Assembly: GCA_904424815.1 (NCBI GenBank)
Contig: CAJGBI010000001.1
Span: 547,010 to 611,009, forward strand
Direction of reading: 5' to 3'
Source of the DNA: Puniceicoccaceae bacterium Marseille-Q1082
GTDB lineage: Bacteria > Verrucomicrobiota > Verrucomicrobiia > Opitutales > Intestinicryptomonadaceae
DNA length: 64,000 nt
Part shown: in pieces, positions 19,579 through 28,192 of the stretch
Layout of the letters: the number at the start of each line of letters is the position of its first letter
Numbering within the stretch: position 1 is the stretch's first letter
Notes under the pieces: model-generated
Database searches by the model: none
What the model was told of the DNA's origin: nothing
What the model saw: only the letters and a program-made list of their open reading frames with translations
Made by a program: the position numbers and the translations under genes

Positions 19579-21405
19579 TCAGTCGGAAGGGGCGTCGGTC
19601 CATCTGCCCTCTTTTTTGATGAGGGCCACGAGCCGCTCGATGGATTCTTCCTGCGGAATGTTCCTTTCCACGCAGAGTTTGTTTTTATAGAGGTTGATTT
19701 TGCCAGGCGCCCCGCCGACGTATCCGAAATCCGCGTCCGCCATTTCCCCCGGGCCGTTTACTATGCAGCCCATCACGCCGATTGTGACGTCTTTGAGATG
19801 GCGCGTGGCTGCCTGGATTTTGGCGAAGGCGTCTTGAATGTCGTAGAGCGTGCGGCCGCAGCTCGGGCAGGCGATGTATTCGGCTTTCGAGCGGCGGGTG
19901 CGCGCGCCCTGCAATATGGCGAGGCAGTATTCGGCGTCTTTTTGCGGGTCGCCGGAAATTTCCGCGGAGGCGACGTCGCCTATGCCGTCGGCCATGAGGG
20001 AGCCTATGTAAATCGACGCTTCGCCCAGAAGCGCCATTTCTCCGGCGTCGGGAGCGGCGGAGAGGGATTTGTCGAATTTGAGCCAAATAGGCGCGCCTAT
20101 GCCGAGCTCGCGCAGGGTTGCGGCGAACATTCTCGCCTCGCCGACGGAGTGGCGGCCGCCGGTCGGCGGAGGGGCGATGAGGACGACATTTCCCGCGCGT
20201 TCAAGCGCGCCCGCCAGCCCCGCGAGATCCTCCGTGCGGACCTGCGCTGCGACGGCGGCGACTTTCGCGGCGTCGGCGAGCAGTTTTTCGGAATCTCCCG
20301 CGCCGTATTTGCGGATTTCGATTTTGCCGCCGCCTTTGAGGGAGGCTTCGCCGTTTTCTACGCAGAAGTCGGCGCAGCCGCTCGCGCCGAACGACGCCGC
20401 CGCAGGAACCGCCTTCGCGCCGATTCTGAGGCCTCCGAGATCGACAGTTCGGCATTCGCGGCGCGAGTACGAATAGAAGTCTATTCCCTCCGGCTTTTGC
20501 GCCGCGGGCTTTTGCGCGCGGACTTTTTCGGCGAGCCGCGCGAGCGAGATCGCGACGGGAATTTCCTCGACGGGGTCTTCGGTGAGGGAGACGCGGATGG
20601 TGTCGCCGAGCCCGTCGAAGAGCAGGCCGCCTATGCCCATCGAGCTCTTTATGCGCGCGTCGATTCCGAACCCGGCCTCCGTGACGCCGAGGTGCAGGGG
20701 ATAGTTGCCGCCCAGCTCCGCCGCCATTTTTGAGGCGGCGAGCCTGTACGCCTGCGTCATCACGCGCGTGTTGCTGGATTTGAATGAAAACAGAAAATTG
20801 CGGAAGCCCTCGTCGAGGCACATCTTGGCAAATTCAAAGGCGGCTGCGACCATGCCTTCGGGGGTGTCCCCGTAGCGGCGTATGATTCGGTCGGAGAGCG
20901 AGCCGTGGTTTGTGCCTATGCGAATGGCCCGCCCCAGCTCCTTGCACCGGCGGACGAGCGGGGCGAACTTTTCGCGCGCGCGCTCCAGGCCGGCGGCGTA
21001 TTCGGAATCCGAGTATCCGCCGGGCTTGTCCGTGCGCTGCCTGTCGGTGAAGTTGCCCGGGTTTATGCGGATTTTCTCGACGTGCTCGACGGCCTCCATC
21101 GCGGTTTCCGGCAGAAAGTGTATGTCGGCGACAAGGGGCGTTGAAAATCCGGCGGCCCTGAACTTTTTGGATATGTCGCCGAGCGCCCGCGCGGCCTCGA
21201 GGTTTTGCGCCGTCAGCCTGACTATCCGGCAGCCCGCCTCGGCGAGCTGTATGCACTGCCGCACGGACGCCTCCACGTCGCACGTTTTGGTGTTCGTCAT
21301 GGATTGGACGACTATTTCGCCGCCGCCGATTTCCACGTCGCCGACTTTCACGGCGCGGACCGGCGTCTTGACGCAGTTAAATCTGGATACGCAGTAGTTA
21401 TTCAT
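19579..21405 (-). CDS. ispG: (E)-4-hydroxy-3-methylbut-2-enyl-diphosphate synthase, long form
   Basis: 608 residues, the long GcpE type of plants, Chlamydiae and Bacteroidetes, rather than the ~370-residue E. coli type. It reductively converts MEcPP to HMBPP in the MEP isoprenoid pathway using a 4Fe-4S cluster. The TIM-barrel starts with VKVGDVEIGGGEIVVQSMTN. The extra middle domain lies around residues 290-490. Cluster ligands are CPSC (~513-516) and MGCIVNGPGE (~545), which also carries the ligand Glu. It overlaps rseP by 8 nt and is last in the operon. With dxr two genes upstream, two MEP steps are co-transcribed. Confidence 0.95.
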   Translation of the reverse strand: MNNYCVSRFNCVKTPVRAVKVGDVEIGGGEIVVQSMTNTKTCDVEASVRQCIQLAEAGCRIVRLTAQNLEAARALGDISKKFRAAGFSTPLVADIHFLPETAMEAVEHVEKIRINPGNFTDRQRTDKPGGYSDSEYAAGLERAREKFAPLVRRCKELGRAIRIGTNHGSLSDRIIRRYGDTPEGMVAAAFEFAKMCLDEGFRNFLFSFKSSNTRVMTQAYRLAASKMAAELGGNYPLHLGVTEAGFGIDARIKSSMGIGGLLFDGLGDTIRVSLTEDPVEEIPVAISLARLAEKVRAQKPAAQKPEGIDFYSYSRRECRTVDLGGLRIGAKAVPAAASFGASGCADFCVENGEASLKGGGKIEIRKYGAGDSEKLLADAAKVAAVAAQVRTEDLAGLAGALERAGNVVLIAPPPTGGRHSVGEARMFAATLRELGIGAPIWLKFDKSLSAAPDAGEMALLGEASIYIGSLMADGIGDVASAEISGDPQKDAEYCLAILQGARTRRSKAEYIACPSCGRTLYDIQDAFAKIQAATRHLKDVTIGVMGCIVNGPGEMADADFGYVGGAPGKINLYKNKLCVERNIPQEESIERLVALIKKEGRWTDAPSD

Positions 21406-23191
21406 GCTTTTTGAAGGAAATGTCCCTTAGGTAGTATTGCGAGGACTGTTCGGCGGCGGACTCGTATTCCGAGTCGCCGTTCCAGCGCAGAAATCCGAGG
21501 TAGACCACATACCCCATGAGCGCGATGAACAGTATCGAGAACGCCGCCTGCACCGCGGCGAAAAACGAGCGAGGAAGGGGCTTCCCGCGGATTTTTTCTA
21601 TGATTGCGAACATTATGTGCCCGCCGTCGAGCACGGGAATTGGCAGCATGTTGAGTATGGCGAGGTTTATGTTCAGCAATACCGCGAACGAGAGCATAAG
21701 CGATATGTCGGTGAGCGACAGGCGGTATATCACCCTGCCTATGTCGACGGGCCCCGCGAGGCTCGAAATTCCGATGTCGCTCTGCGGGTTGGCGAGGCCG
21801 GCTATCGCAGAATACGTGCGCTCCACGCTGTCGCGGAACTGTTCGGCGACGGACGGGTGGCGCATCACCGTGACGTTTTCGAGCGTGTAGCCGAGCATCA
21901 TCCTTTCTTTCGGCGGAAGTATTTCGGAGGTCGAAGAGGCCGGCAGGTGCGCGGATTTCAAGTCCATGCGCGCTCCGGAAAAGTGCATTCTTCCGCCGAC
22001 AATGCCGACGTTTGCGTTAACGAGCGCGTTGAGCTGAGAAAGCGACTCTATGCGCTGCAAAGCCAGCTGGTAGAGTATGTCGCCCGGCGAGATTTTCGCA
22101 AACCTCGGGTCGTCGGTGTCAATCGAGAGTAGCTTTACGGTTTCAGCCGCGCCCGACGACGGGTCCTTGGGCGGTATTGATATGAAAGACAGCGACCCCG
22201 CGCCGTCCGGAAGGGTGATTTTGCAGAGCGGCTTTGTGAGGGCGATTTTCTCGGGCGCAATTTTCAGCTTTACGGGCTTTCCTCCGCGGATTACGCCCAA
22301 ATCCACGGTTTTGCCCTCGGGAATTTCCGCGAGCATGTCGGAGAGCTGCATGTTGGAATAGAGCTTCCGGCCGTCTATGGATTCCACGATGTCGCCGGGC
22401 TTCGCCCCCGCCTCCATCGCGGGGGAGTCGGGAAACAGCCCTGAAATTTTCATGGTCATGGCGGGCGAAACGCCGATCATGCGCATTTCGTCGCCGGAGG
22501 CGGCGTTGGTCTTTACGAGTTCCGGAAACACGTCCGCCGCGAAAACTTTTCCGCCCCTTTCGACTTCCAGGACGGCTTTCGGCGCGCCGGACTCGGTGCG
22601 GCCGGAGCCTATGGCGATTTTCTCCATTATTTGCAGGAAGTCCGAGACCTTCGAGCCGTCCACCGAAAGTATTTTGTCGCCGGGCAATAGCCCCGCCTTT
22701 CGGGCTGGGGATTCCACCGTTTTGCCGTCCGCGCCGGTGATGGTTTTGGACACATACCCAATGACGGTCGTAGTCTCGAAGTCGTTGGACGGCACTCCGA
22801 ATATCCAGACGAAAACCGCCAGAACCGCCGCCAGCAGCACGTTGAAGAACGCGCCCGCCGCGCTGACTATTATTTTGTCAAGGCACGACGCCCTCGGAAG
22901 GGTTTTCGCCTCCGAGCCGTCCGTACCCTCGAGCGCGCCCAAATCCGCCAGCTGCGGTATGGCTACATACCCCCCGAGCGGCAGGGCGCTCAAAACGTAT
23001 TCGCAGCCGTCTTTTCCCCTGCGCGAGAGCAGTATCGGGCCGAATCCCACGGAGAATCTGAGCACTTTAAGCCCGCGCAGCTTTGCGGCGAGAAAGTGCC
23101 CGAGCTCGTGTATGAATATCGAGCCGCCGAAGAACAGCAGCACCAGAACCGTCGCCCAGGCGTTGGAAAATATGTCGGGATCCGAAGCCAT
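21398..23191 (-). CDS. rseP: RseP-type site-2 membrane metalloprotease
   Basis: 597 residues, longer than E. coli RseP (450). The zinc site HELGH is at residues 28-32 in the first membrane helix (FGGSIFIHELGHFLAAK), and the second metal motif is NMLPIPVLDGGH near the C-terminus. Between them lie two PDZ-like domains (AGLLPGDKILSVDG and AMEAGAKPGDIVESIDG) plus an extended periplasmic region. It probably cleaves anti-sigma factors or signal-peptide remnants in the inner membrane. The place after dxr and cdsA is the classic bacterial order. The terminal ~50 residues hold the last helices and a charged tail. Confidence 0.93.
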   Translation of the reverse strand: MASDPDIFSNAWATVLVLLFFGGSIFIHELGHFLAAKLRGLKVLRFSVGFGPILLSRRGKDGCEYVLSALPLGGYVAIPQLADLGALEGTDGSEAKTLPRASCLDKIIVSAAGAFFNVLLAAVLAVFVWIFGVPSNDFETTTVIGYVSKTITGADGKTVESPARKAGLLPGDKILSVDGSKVSDFLQIMEKIAIGSGRTESGAPKAVLEVERGGKVFAADVFPELVKTNAASGDEMRMIGVSPAMTMKISGLFPDSPAMEAGAKPGDIVESIDGRKLYSNMQLSDMLAEIPEGKTVDLGVIRGGKPVKLKIAPEKIALTKPLCKITLPDGAGSLSFISIPPKDPSSGAAETVKLLSIDTDDPRFAKISPGDILYQLALQRIESLSQLNALVNANVGIVGGRMHFSGARMDLKSAHLPASSTSEILPPKERMMLGYTLENVTVMRHPSVAEQFRDSVERTYSAIAGLANPQSDIGISSLAGPVDIGRVIYRLSLTDISLMLSFAVLLNINLAILNMLPIPVLDGGHIMFAIIEKIRGKPLPRSFFAAVQAAFSILFIALMGYVVYLGFLRWNGDSEYESAAEQSSQYYLRDISFKKHE

Positions 23192-23195
23192 TTTT

Positions 23196-24362
23196 TTACC
23201 GTGCGGCGGCCTCCGCTATTTCCGCCGCGCGCGCGCGCGCCAGAGCGTCGTCGTCGAGGATGTCGTCGAGGGTTTGCGGGTCTTTGGCGTCCACCGCCTC
23301 GAGGGTTTTGCCGACGACGTCCGCTATTTTTATCCACGGCAATTTGCCCGCTATGAAGCGCGAGACGGCTACCTCGTTTGCGGCGTTGAAAACCGCCGTG
23401 GCTGTTCCGCCCGCTTTGAGGGCGTCGAAGGCGTGGCGCAGGCAGGGGAAGCGGCCGGTGTCGGGCGGGGCGAAGTCTATGGAAATAGCCTTCGAGAAGT
23501 CGAGCGGCTCGCACACGCACGCGCCGCGCTCGGGGTACAGAAGGCTGTGGGAAATCGCGAAAGTCATCGACGGCGGCGAGAGGTGCGCGAGCACCGAGCC
23601 GTCGACAAACTGCACCATGGAGTGTACGAGGCTTTGCCTCTGCACGACCACCTGGATTCTCTCGGGCTCCACCCCGAAGAGCCATTTCGCCTCTATCACT
23701 TCAAGCCCCTTGTTTGCGAGGGTGGACGAGTCTATCGTCACCTTGGGGCCCATTTTCCAGTTGGGGTGTTTGAGGGCCTGTTCGGGGGTTATGGAGAGCA
23801 TTTGCTCGCGCGTGTAATCGCGGAACATTCCGCCGGAGGCGGTGATTATGAGCTTTGCAACGTTGCGCGCCCTCTCGCCGTTGAGGCACTGGAATATCGC
23901 GTTGTGCTCGGAGTCGAGCGGGAGTATGGCGACATTGTTTTCGCGCGCGCCGGCCATCACGAATTTGCCCGCCATCACGAGCAGCTCCTTGTTCGCGAGC
24001 GCGATGTCTTTGCCCGCGCGAATGGCGGCGAGCGTGGGTTTCAGCGCCTGCGTCCCGACGACGGCTGCGACCAGCGTGTCGGCTTCGGGCAGCAGCGATA
24101 TTTCTTCCAGACCCTCTTCGCCGCGGTAGAGCCTGCGGTTTTTGAAGAGCCCCGACGCTTTGGCCTCGTCGAACGCGGCGCCGTCGAAAATCGCAACGTG
24201 GCCGACATTGAATTCGTCTGCGATTTTCGCGAGCTTTTCGTAATTCTTTTTGCCCGCGATTCCTACGACATTCAGCCGCTCGGGATTGCCCCTGACGACT
24301 TTCAGCGTGCTGTCGCCGATGGAGCCGGTGGCTCCCAGTATCACAAGATTCTTGCGTTTCAT
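23196..24362 (-). CDS. dxr: 1-deoxy-D-xylulose 5-phosphate reductoisomerase
   Basis: 388 residues from the ATG at 24362, which overlaps the cdsA stop. It is the second step of the MEP pathway and the fosmidomycin target. NADPH loop: LVILGATGSIGDSTLKV. Then ANKELLVMAG, LPLDSEHNAIFQCL (Asp and Glu metal ligands), ASGGMFRDY, HPNWKMGPKVTIDSSTLANK and GLEVIEAKWLF. Length and motif order match the family. The start of the frame upstream (24662) is only non-coding extension antiparallel to cdsA. Confidence 0.96.
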   Translation of the reverse strand: MKRKNLVILGATGSIGDSTLKVVRGNPERLNVVGIAGKKNYEKLAKIADEFNVGHVAIFDGAAFDEAKASGLFKNRRLYRGEEGLEEISLLPEADTLVAAVVGTQALKPTLAAIRAGKDIALANKELLVMAGKFVMAGARENNVAILPLDSEHNAIFQCLNGERARNVAKLIITASGGMFRDYTREQMLSITPEQALKHPNWKMGPKVTIDSSTLANKGLEVIEAKWLFGVEPERIQVVVQRQSLVHSMVQFVDGSVLAHLSPPSMTFAISHSLLYPERGACVCEPLDFSKAISIDFAPPDTGRFPCLRHAFDALKAGGTATAVFNAANEVAVSRFIAGKLPWIKIADVVGKTLEAVDAKDPQTLDDILDDDALARARAAEIAEAAAR

Positions 24363-25195
24363 AGCGTTAAAAGTATTGCCGACAGCAGGAATGTTCCGGC
24401 GGGGGCGGACAGAAGAACCGAGTCCGCGAGGTCGAGCGCCCCTCCGATGCCGGGAATCGCCGCGCCGGAGTCCTTTACGCCCGCGGCGCGCTTGAATATG
24501 GATTCGAGCAGGTCCGAGAGTATCGCGACCGCCCCTATGGCGGCTCCGGCGAGCGCGGCGACCGGCGGGGTGAATTGCGGAGGAAGGATTTCCGAAAATC
24601 CGCACGCTATCGCCGCGGAGACCGCCGCGGAGGAAAACACTCCTCCCGCCGCGCCTTCCCACGTTTTTTTCGGGCTTATGGAGGGCGCCATTTTATGCCT
24701 TCCGAACGCAGAGCCTATGACGTACGCGCCTACGTCGGAAAATTTCGCCGCCGCCAATATCCATATCGCGAGAACTATCCCCCCGTATCTGGTGCTTCCG
24801 GAGGAGCCTATTACAACCAGCCACTGGAGCATGAAGGGGATTGCGCATACGGCGGCAAGCGTGGGCAGCAGCGTCTTGGAAAACAGCTCTTTGCGGGGGT
24901 CTCTTATCAAGAGGCAGGCGGAGGCTGCGGCGCATAGGGAGAAGGCTATGGCCCCGCCGAGGGGGGTTTCTATCGACATTCCGAAAAACGCGCCCGCAAT
25001 AATCGCCGCCGAAGAGCATTGGGCGATTTTCCCCGAGGGGGAGAGCCCCATTTTGCGCATTATGCAGAGTGCCTCGCGCAGGGCGGCCGCGGATAGGATG
25101 GCGATTAACGCAGCCCACCCGAGGCTGTCGAAATACGCTATGGCAAGCAACGTCGCCGCCCAAAGCAGAATCGTGCTGAATATTCTGGCGAGCAT
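24359..25195 (-). CDS. cdsA: Phosphatidate cytidylyltransferase
   Basis: 278 residues with about eight hydrophobic helices. It makes CDP-diacylglycerol in the inner membrane. The C-terminal signature region is recognisable (SPKKTWEGAAGG, then SDLLESIFKRAAGVKDSG). In the following block, where the family usually has PG-x-H-G-G-x-x-D-R-x-D, the protein reads PGIGGALDLADS. The usual His is Ile and the usual Arg is Leu, as checked against the bases on the minus strand. The gene sits between uppS and dxr with a 9-nt gap and a 4-nt overlap. Function is still very likely, and the substitution may be lineage-typical. Confidence 0.9.
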   Translation of the reverse strand: MLARIFSTILLWAATLLAIAYFDSLGWAALIAILSAAALREALCIMRKMGLSPSGKIAQCSSAAIIAGAFFGMSIETPLGGAIAFSLCAAASACLLIRDPRKELFSKTLLPTLAAVCAIPFMLQWLVVIGSSGSTRYGGIVLAIWILAAAKFSDVGAYVIGSAFGRHKMAPSISPKKTWEGAAGGVFSSAAVSAAIACGFSEILPPQFTPPVAALAGAAIGAVAILSDLLESIFKRAAGVKDSGAAIPGIGGALDLADSVLLSAPAGTFLLSAILLTL

Positions 25196-25204
25196 GTGGA
25201 GGTG

Positions 25205-25942
25205 TCAGAGTTGGTCGGCGGTTTTCCCGTATCTGCGCTCGCGGCGCTTAAATTCGCTTACTGCCTTGAAAAACTCCTCTTCGCCGAAGTCCGGCCAGTA
25301 GACGTCGGTAAAATAGAGCTCGGAATACGCCGCCTGCAAAGTCAAAAAATTGCTCAGGCGCTGTTCGCCGGAAGTGCGGATTATGAGGTCAGGGTCGGGC
25401 ATTCCCGCGGTGTCGAGGCCGGATGAGAACATATCCCAGTCTATGGCGGAGGGGTCGATTTCCCCGCGCGCAGCCTTTTGGGCGAGCAGCCTAGCGGCTT
25501 TTGCCGCCTCCGCGCGCGACCCGTAGTTGAGGGCGAGCGCGAGCGTGCCTTCGGAAAATTCGCGGGTCTTTTCTTCAAGGTCTCGGACGGCCTTTTCGCA
25601 TTCGGGCGGGAGGGCTGAAACCTCCCCGATGGCCGTGAATTTTACGCGGTTTTCGACGAGCTCGCGGCCGTATTTCTCTATCGACGACACGAGAAGCTTC
25701 ATGAGGGCGGCTACCTCATCGGGCGGCCGGCTCCAGTTTTCGGAAGAGAACGCATATAGGGTAAGGAACTTGACGCCGACTTTTTTAGCAGCCGAAAGCA
25801 CTTCGCGGATTCTTTTTGCGCCCTCGTTGTGCCCGTAGATGCGGGGCTTGCCGCGCTCTTTTGCCCATCTTCCGTTGCCGTCCATTATTATGGCTACATG
25901 AACCGGCGCGTTTTCTTTGGCTTTGTCAAATTCGGTGGGCAT
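25205..25942 (-). CDS. uppS: Isoprenyl (undecaprenyl) diphosphate synthase
   Basis: 245 residues from the ATG at 25942; an upstream start at 25978 would run into the SRP RNA terminator region. A cis-prenyltransferase that makes the lipid carrier for peptidoglycan. Motifs: HVAIIMDGNGRWAKERG with the catalytic Asp, GHNEGAKRIREV, LTLYAFSSENWSRP, and the closing RTSGEQRLSNFLTLQAAYSE and YWPDF. It is first in the operon uppS-cdsA-dxr-rseP-ispG, which ties isoprenoid precursor supply to envelope lipid steps. Confidence 0.96.
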   Translation of the reverse strand: MPTEFDKAKENAPVHVAIIMDGNGRWAKERGKPRIYGHNEGAKRIREVLSAAKKVGVKFLTLYAFSSENWSRPPDEVAALMKLLVSSIEKYGRELVENRVKFTAIGEVSALPPECEKAVRDLEEKTREFSEGTLALALNYGSRAEAAKAARLLAQKAARGEIDPSAIDWDMFSSGLDTAGMPDPDLIIRTSGEQRLSNFLTLQAAYSELYFTDVYWPDFGEEEFFKAVSEFKRRERRYGKTADQL

Positions 25943-25960
25943 GAATGAAAAAATGAAAAA

Positions 25961-26062
25961 GGGGGTCAGGCGACCCACGGCACATTTGGGAGGTCGCTAC
26001 CGTTGCTTCCTTCCGGATCTGGCGGGGTTCGCGCCGCCGCAAATTGCATGGGGCCCGACCTT
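25961..26062 (-). ncRNA. ffs: Bacterial small signal recognition particle RNA (4.5S)
   Basis: Read on the minus strand, the centre is CAGATCCGGAAGGAAGCAA, which matches the universal SRP helix-8 apical loop (GGAA tetraloop, AGCA-type internal loop). It is followed by CGGTAGCGACC and TGTGCCGTGGG. The 5' GGTCGGGCCCCATG pairs with the 3' CGTGGGTCGCCTGACC, closing a single ~100-nt hairpin, the short bacterial form without an Alu domain. A CCCCC-TTTTT end follows. It guides Ffh and FtsY in co-translational targeting. It lies just upstream of uppS on the same strand. Confidence 0.93.
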
Positions 26063-26068
26063 GCCGTT

Positions 26069-26098
26069 CATAACCTCAAAAAAACTCTCCTCTTGCAA
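26069..26098 (-). promoter_or_regulatory. Possible ffs promoter
   Basis: On the minus strand TTGCAA (26093-26098) lies 18 nt before GTTATG (26069-26074), which puts transcription start at about 26062, the expected 5' end of the SRP RNA. Both boxes deviate from consensus. Confidence 0.4.
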
Positions 26099-26213
26099 GC
26101 ATTTTCCCCCGTTTTCGCCAAGTTTTTTGGCTTCCGGAGGCGGCGGGCGGCCGCCTCGGAGCTTTCCCGCGCCCGGGCGCGCCGGCGCGAAATATGAAGC
26201 GCGGGATTTTGCG

Positions 26214-26241
26214 CAAAAAAGGCTCCGGAAAAACCGGAGCC
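26214..26241 (-). terminator. Rho-independent terminator of the PEP-CTERM gene at 26263
   Basis: A perfect 8-bp stem GGCTCCGG/CCGGAGCC (26221-26228 and 26234-26241) with an A5 loop on the plus strand. On the minus strand it is followed by six T. It lies 21 nt past the stop codon. Confidence 0.88.
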
Positions 26242-26262
26242 TTTGCCGGAAAAATTTTTTCG

Positions 26263-27885
26263 CTATTTTCTTCTGCGGAGCGCGGCGGAAACGAGGGCTA
26301 CGGCGCCGAGAATAGCGGCGATTGCCGCCGGTTCGGGAACGGCGGAGAAGGAGACCGTAAGCGTGTTGCCCGCCCATTCAAAGTCGGCGAAGCCGTTTAA
26401 AAGGTTTTTGGCGGCAAAGTCGTCGTTTGCGTCTTCGGAAAACCCTTCGAGCGCGTTTGCGGTTATGAGCTCCAAAACCGTTCCGTCCTCTATGAAAGCC
26501 GAGGCGTCAAAGCCCGAAAAGTCTATCCCGATCTTTCCGCCGCCGGATTTTGAGAAAGTTCCCTCTATTCTCAGCATATCGGGCAGGCCGCTGGCGAGCG
26601 CGTCGGCATTGTAAAATATTATGTCGCCGCCGAGCCATTCGGCGGATGATACCGTTACCCCGCCGTCTATGCCTCCGAACCCGTCGCCCGTCATGGCGAG
26701 CTTCCCGAGAGCAGACGTGCTGTGAATAATGAGGGCGCCGCTCTCCACTTCCACTCCGCCCGTAAATTCGGCGTCGGCGCGGATTATCTGTGTGGCGCCG
26801 TCCCGCCCCGCCATTTTCACGCTCATGACGGTGTTCAGTTCCGTTTTTTCGCCGTCCATGTTGACGGAGTTTTCAGTGAACGCGCCCGAAAATTCGCAGT
26901 CGGTTTTGTTGGCGAATATCAGCTTTACCGCGCTTGCTTCAAGCGTCCTTGAATTGTTTGCGACCGTTCCGGTTCCGGCGAGGCCGCCGATTTTTATATA
27001 TGTGTCGGTAGCCGGCATCGCCGGATCTCCTCTTGCCCAGGTTACGGTGGAAGTCCTGTTTAACAGGTTCCAAATGGGGCTTTTGCCCGACGAGTTTCGC
27101 GCCATGTTTACGATTCCGTCGATTGCGACGTCGGGGACGTTTTCGGAATGGACGGCGTCGGCGGCGTTGTCCCAAACGTTCATATTTACAATGGCGTTGC
27201 CGCTTATGTTGAAATTCCCGAAAACCGTCAGGCGTTTCGGGCCGGCGGAGTCCGAAATATACACAGAATCCCCGATATGGGTGTCGCCCTCGTCAATCGT
27301 GGCGCGTCCGATGCCGGCGGCTTCGGAGCCTATGTTGAATCTCGCGTAGTTTTCCCCGCTGCCGATATTCATTTCGCCCACGGAAATTTCAGCCTGCGAT
27401 GTATTTGAATTGCTTGCTCCGAATGTCACTCCACTATCCCAGTAGCTTTCAGGAGCCGCGCCGGTATATGTGAAAACGCCGATATTCCAGTATGGATTCG
27501 AAGCTCCGGAAACGAGTTTTATCGACGTGGAGCCCCCAGTTTGGTGGAATCCGTCGCCCGCCCAGTATCCGGTATCCATGGCGTTGTGGTTTATTATCGA
27601 AATGGAGTTTGCCTGGAACATTGAGTGCCAGATTCTATAATAAATACAGTCCTGCCTTCCGGAAACGGGAAGATACGCTCCGTAATCGAATACCCAGTTG
27701 GCGTCGGGCGAATTCATGTCGGTTCCTTCCGGAGGCGCTGCGTATTCAGTGTCGGAAACGCTCCAATTGCCCGCAGTGAACGGGTCGACTTCTTCGTTTG
27801 CGGCTTCGGCGCCTGCCCATATATAGTAAGTGTTTTCCTGCGCTGCGGCGTACTGCGCCGCAAAATAGGCGGCAAACGGAATCAT
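26263..27885 (-). CDS. Secreted PEP-CTERM sorting-signal protein (paralogue 1)
   Basis: 540 residues. It begins with a hydrophobic, signal-like segment (MIPFAAYFAAQYAAAQ). A low-complexity, beta-strand-rich body follows, full of Gly, Asn, Ser and Thr with recurring short strands (GALIIHSTSALGKLAM, GIDGGVTVSSAEWLGGD). The end is the exosortase signal VPEPAAIAAILGAVAL plus an RRRK tail. The C-terminal ~200 residues align with the protein at 48655 (IDFSGFDA, NLLNGFADFEW, NTLTVSF). Such proteins are exported and anchored or released by an exosortase not encoded here. The start is uncertain: the first ATG lacks the positively charged region and has no ribosome-binding site. Confidence 0.85.
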   Translation of the reverse strand: MIPFAAYFAAQYAAAQENTYYIWAGAEAANEEVDPFTAGNWSVSDTEYAAPPEGTDMNSPDANWVFDYGAYLPVSGRQDCIYYRIWHSMFQANSISIINHNAMDTGYWAGDGFHQTGGSTSIKLVSGASNPYWNIGVFTYTGAAPESYWDSGVTFGASNSNTSQAEISVGEMNIGSGENYARFNIGSEAAGIGRATIDEGDTHIGDSVYISDSAGPKRLTVFGNFNISGNAIVNMNVWDNAADAVHSENVPDVAIDGIVNMARNSSGKSPIWNLLNRTSTVTWARGDPAMPATDTYIKIGGLAGTGTVANNSRTLEASAVKLIFANKTDCEFSGAFTENSVNMDGEKTELNTVMSVKMAGRDGATQIIRADAEFTGGVEVESGALIIHSTSALGKLAMTGDGFGGIDGGVTVSSAEWLGGDIIFYNADALASGLPDMLRIEGTFSKSGGGKIGIDFSGFDASAFIEDGTVLELITANALEGFSEDANDDFAAKNLLNGFADFEWAGNTLTVSFSAVPEPAAIAAILGAVALVSAALRRRK

Positions 27886-28124
27886 AAAGGCTGTTAATGA
27901 GGTGAGATTCAGAGTTTTCGTGTAAATTTCAAATGGAGGAGAGTGTTTTGAATGTTAAGATTATTTTGTAATATAAAATCCCCCGCCCATTCCGTTTTTG
28001 CCGCCTTGCAAAAAATTTACCTCCTTCATCCGCTTTTTTCTCCGTCCGCTCCCCTTGGCGGGGCGCTTCCCATGCCTGCTCCCCGAGCCTTCATTATGGA
28101 TGCGGAAAGAATTGCTCGAAGGAC
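27886..28124. other. Gene-free interval between tpiA terminator and PEP-CTERM gene
   Basis: AT-rich for this genome near 27950-27985, with a TATATT on the minus strand that might be a -10 element, but no -35 at the right distance. A 77-residue open frame on the plus strand (27952-28185) runs through the tpiA terminator and has no coding character. I see no RNA gene. Confidence 0.4.
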
Positions 28125-28159
28125 AAAAAAAACGGCCGGCGCAAACGCGCCTGCCGCCG
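28125..28159 (-). terminator. Terminator of pgk-tpiA
   Basis: On the minus strand a GC-rich stem with a small bulge (CGGCGGCAGGCGC pairing with GCGCCGGCCG around a GTTT loop) is followed by eight T (28125-28132), 34 nt after the tpiA stop. Confidence 0.8.
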
Positions 28160-28192
28160 TGCGGGGCTTAGCCCGATTTTTTTAGAGCGCCT

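Noticed and set aside
22377-25301. 974-codon open frame on the plus strand
   Set aside because: It is exactly antisense to rseP, dxr and cdsA, whose protein motifs are unmistakable. In GC-rich coding DNA the opposite strand often stays open, and the product has no domain or sensible composition.
26110-26165. GC-rich inverted repeat upstream of the SRP RNA as a terminator
   Set aside because: GAGGCGGC/GCCGCCTC arms exist but no T tract follows on either strand, and the nearby PEP-CTERM gene already has a better terminator.
27952-28185. 77-residue plus-strand frame
   Set aside because: Runs through the tpiA terminator, lacks a ribosome-binding site and has no coding character.
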